A stretch of 33,604 bases of DNA, from NCBI GenBank assembly GCA_022360775.1, contig JAKSCD010000308.1:1-33604 (forward strand), in the 5' to 3' direction. Shown here one piece after another: positions 31,645 to 33,604 of the stretch. Source of the DNA: Sneathiellales bacterium. GTDB taxonomy: Bacteria; Pseudomonadota; Alphaproteobacteria; Sneathiellales; Sneathiellaceae. Position numbers and translations under genes: made by a program. Below the pieces are notes generated by a model. The model saw nothing but the letters and a program-made list of their open reading frames with translations, was not told the origin of the DNA and ran no database searches. Every line of letters begins with the position of its first letter. Within the stretch, counting starts at the first letter, position 1.

Positions 31645-33195
31645 TTGGGAAAACTAAAGCCAATATATAGCTCGCTAAGAAACCTGGTTTACAAAAAACA
31701 GGCTCAGGATGATCGTATGGAAGGTGGTCATGCAAACGCTCCTCAATCAGAAAAGACTGTTAGACAGAACGCACGGAAAGAAAAGATCGGACAATCGGGC
31801 ATATTAAACGCCTTTCCGTCAGAAAATATTGATTTTTCGAAAGGGATTTTTCTCGGTGGTTTCGCGCGGGGAGGAACCACATGGTCGCGTCGGGTGTTAG
31901 CGGCACATCCTGAGATTTTTGAGGTACCGGGTCAGGTAGAGTTTCACAATCTAAAGCAAGGTATTAGTAAAAAGACCCTGGCTCGAAAGCTTTCCAAAGT
32001 CGCGTCCGCTAAAAACAGTGTTTATGAATTGCCTAGTAGATTTGTAACAAAATCCCCTGCAAATTCCGTTGTGCTTCCGGAAATGCTGACAGCAGTGCCA
32101 GAAGCTAAATTCCTGTATATCATTCGGGACCCAAGAGATGTCCTGATCTCCTATCAGAGAACAGGTGCGCAGTGGACAGATCAGCAAAGCAGTTTTGATG
32201 CTGCGATGGGAAGAACGCGCCGGTATTTTGAAGGCTTTGCAGCAATTCAGGATTCCCCTTCAGTACATAGCTTCAAATATGAAGACTTACATCAGGACTT
32301 TAAAAAGATAACCAGTGAGATTTTTGACTTTCTGGGAGTTTCCAGAGACGATGACATCGTGCAAGCCTGCCTTGAGGAAACAGATTTTGGGAAGGCAACC
32401 GGTCGCCAGCATCAGGAAAAGCAGGGGCATATGCGTAAGGGCGTTGTCGGGGACTGGGCTAATTACCTTACCTATTCAGATGCCGAACGCTTTAAATCAG
32501 ACCCTTTTTGGGCTGAAATGATGGCTGACTATGGATATGACTGGAATTTGCTCAGTGGAGAGCGCTTGCTTCGTGATCTCGTAGGAAGAATTGGCAACGG
32601 TGCGGGGCAGTCAGGGTCTATAAACGGCTTTTCGGTTATTCTCTCGATCGAAGGAGCAGATTGGACCTATCCTCTGGCTGTACGTGATCAATTTACACAA
32701 GCCATTGATTGGTGTCAGAAATATCAGATAGATTACGCGCTTGGTTTTCCTGTGACAACAGATGATAAAATTTTGAGCAAAGTTAAAGATGTCGTACCGA
32801 ATTGCTCGAAAATTGTCCTGATTGAGGATGCTGCGTCCGTTAAAGAAAAAAATGCAGATACGGATCAGAAGGAACAGCTGGAGAAAGTTGTCGCATTCTT
32901 TAAGCAGGTAAATGCTGAAAGCTCCTTCTATTTTATGAAGGATGCTGAGAAAAGTGGACAGGATGACTATCTTGCCGAAATTGAGTTTGAGGCGCTCAAT
33001 ATTCATCCCCTTAAAGAAGATACTCCTCTGATAGAGGAGAAAAACGGTTCCCTGTTATGTCATTCTCTAGACGCTTGCATAGATCTTAGAAATTTGGGGA
33101 CTAACACGCCTCCACTTCCCGCCGGACTGACCGTTATGTTCCGCCCGGCTGCGGTATCCATAAGAGCGCCCTTGACCCTCGGGTTTCGTCGATGA
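31645..33195 (+). CDS. Sulfotransferase with an extra C-terminal domain
   Basis: 516-residue protein. Residues about 67-300 form a PAPS-dependent sulfotransferase domain. The 5'-phosphosulfate loop is GFARGGTTW at 72-80, with RRVL after it; KSPAN at 136-140 and YIIRDPRDVLISYQR at 158-172 (the 3'-phosphate site) follow. Residues about 310-516 are an extra domain I do not recognise, starting INGFSVILSIEGADW; it has GFPVTTDD and a basic end. The likely role is sulfation of the capsule polysaccharide. The TTG start at 31645 has a strong GAGGAA ribosome site. An ATG at 31717 with AGGA upstream is also possible and would leave the domain intact. Confidence 0.82.
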   Translation: MGKLKPIYSSLRNLVYKKQAQDDRMEGGHANAPQSEKTVRQNARKEKIGQSGILNAFPSENIDFSKGIFLGGFARGGTTWSRRVLAAHPEIFEVPGQVEFHNLKQGISKKTLARKLSKVASAKNSVYELPSRFVTKSPANSVVLPEMLTAVPEAKFLYIIRDPRDVLISYQRTGAQWTDQQSSFDAAMGRTRRYFEGFAAIQDSPSVHSFKYEDLHQDFKKITSEIFDFLGVSRDDDIVQACLEETDFGKATGRQHQEKQGHMRKGVVGDWANYLTYSDAERFKSDPFWAEMMADYGYDWNLLSGERLLRDLVGRIGNGAGQSGSINGFSVILSIEGADWTYPLAVRDQFTQAIDWCQKYQIDYALGFPVTTDDKILSKVKDVVPNCSKIVLIEDAASVKEKNADTDQKEQLEKVVAFFKQVNAESSFYFMKDAEKSGQDDYLAEIEFEALNIHPLKEDTPLIEEKNGSLLCHSLDACIDLRNLGTNTPPLPAGLTVMFRPAAVSIRAPLTLGFRR

Positions 33196-33229
33196 ACATC
33201 GGCTTGGTTCATAAGGAAGTACAGCTTTG

Positions 33230-33604
33230 ATGAGAACAGGGAAAATCTGGAAGCGACATTTTGATCGTGTATTTGGTTTTTCGGACTGGGTTGAGTGTCG
33301 AGTTTCCGAAGAGATTTATGATATATGCTTGCTGCATGATTCCCTTGGGCTTGAGGCTGCGCGTTATGTGAAGGATCAAATGGGCTGTCCGCTGATTTAT
33401 GACGGCGTTGAATATCCGGAATATAGCGGACGTTCTGGCCGCACGGGTGAGATGTTTGCCGCGGAGAAGCATGGCTGCTCGCTTGTGCATCGCCACGAGC
33501 TTGAGATTTATCGCCAGCTTGACGGTTTGATGGTGGGCACCCGGGGGGTTGCGGACTGGTATGGGGCTCATTCTGATATTGTCCCGGCCCGGATAGTACG
33601 CAAC
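33230..33604 (+). CDS. Glycosyltransferase family 4-like protein, N-terminal part (cut by window edge)
   Basis: 125 codons of a protein that continues past the window end. The pattern is the N-terminal Rossmann half of a GT-B glycosyltransferase: YDICLLHDSLGLEAARYVK, then PLIYDGVEYPEYSG, HRHELEIYRQLDGLMV and GTRGVADWYG, the block where the chain of an acceptor-side domain meets nucleotide-sugar domains. The ATG at 33230 follows AAGGAAG by ten bases; a TTG one codon before is possible. It lies 34 bases after the sulfotransferase gene and probably adds a sugar to the same polysaccharide. The donor and linkage cannot be told. Confidence 0.75.
   Translation, partial: MRTGKIWKRHFDRVFGFSDWVECRVSEEIYDICLLHDSLGLEAARYVKDQMGCPLIYDGVEYPEYSGRSGRTGEMFAAEKHGCSLVHRHELEIYRQLDGLMVGTRGVADWYGAHSDIVPARIVRN

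Overview
The window looks like chromosomal DNA of a free-living, probably aquatic alphaproteobacterium of moderate GC. The main reasons are an RpoE-ChrR singlet-oxygen module with the alphaproteobacterial promoter pattern, fatty-acid and CoA-type catabolic genes, and an ABC-transporter (group 2 type) capsule locus. I cannot name a genus. I see no tRNA or rRNA gene, insertion sequence, integrase or CRISPR array. Genes are densely packed, and no gene-free stretch exceeds about 215 bases.

1-2977: a leftward operon (enoyl-CoA hydratase-like, SDR, TetR regulator, second SDR cut by the window edge). Its promoter holds a 26-base near-perfect palindrome between the -35 and -10 boxes, so the TetR protein probably controls its own operon. 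2978-10232: single metabolic and regulatory genes. These are a DUF1272 zinc protein, a GlxA-type AraC regulator, a PhzF-family enzyme, an unknown membrane protein, an SDR divergent from a LysR regulator, a THUMP-domain RNA methyltransferase and a TauD-type dioxygenase.

10448-16460: the RpoE-ChrR cluster. SDR and SnoaL-like genes run rightward and meet a leftward flavoprotein-DUF1365-Cfa operon. That operon diverges from rpoE-chrR. Both divergent units carry TGATCC-N18-TAAA promoters in a short shared region. ChrR keeps every zinc ligand of both its domains. The cluster fits a response to singlet oxygen that remodels membrane fatty acids.

16457-24225: an island dominated by proteins with signal peptides. 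A CGNR (ABATE-type) putative regulator and a cyclase-family protein come first. An unknown secreted protein, a small secreted CARDB-like protein and an orphan NarL-type response regulator follow. Last is a rightward operon for a secreted MACPF (perforin-like) protein, a LamG-like lectin-fold protein and a lysine-rich exported protein. A GTAACCT-N7-AGGTTAC operator lies upstream of both the CGNR gene and the unknown secreted protein. This island is the best candidate for an undescribed system.

24222-33604: a DUF2478 protein, then a capsule locus. A leftward operon encodes KpsM, KpsT, a KpsE-like protein and a KpsC-like glycosyltransferase that keeps only the C-terminal (GT107-type) module. It is flanked by a divergent pair of unrecognised paralogues whose motifs suggest a NodB-like deacetylase fold. 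A sulfotransferase with an extra C-terminal domain and a partial GT4-type glycosyltransferase follow. Together these suggest export, decoration and sulfation of a surface polysaccharide.
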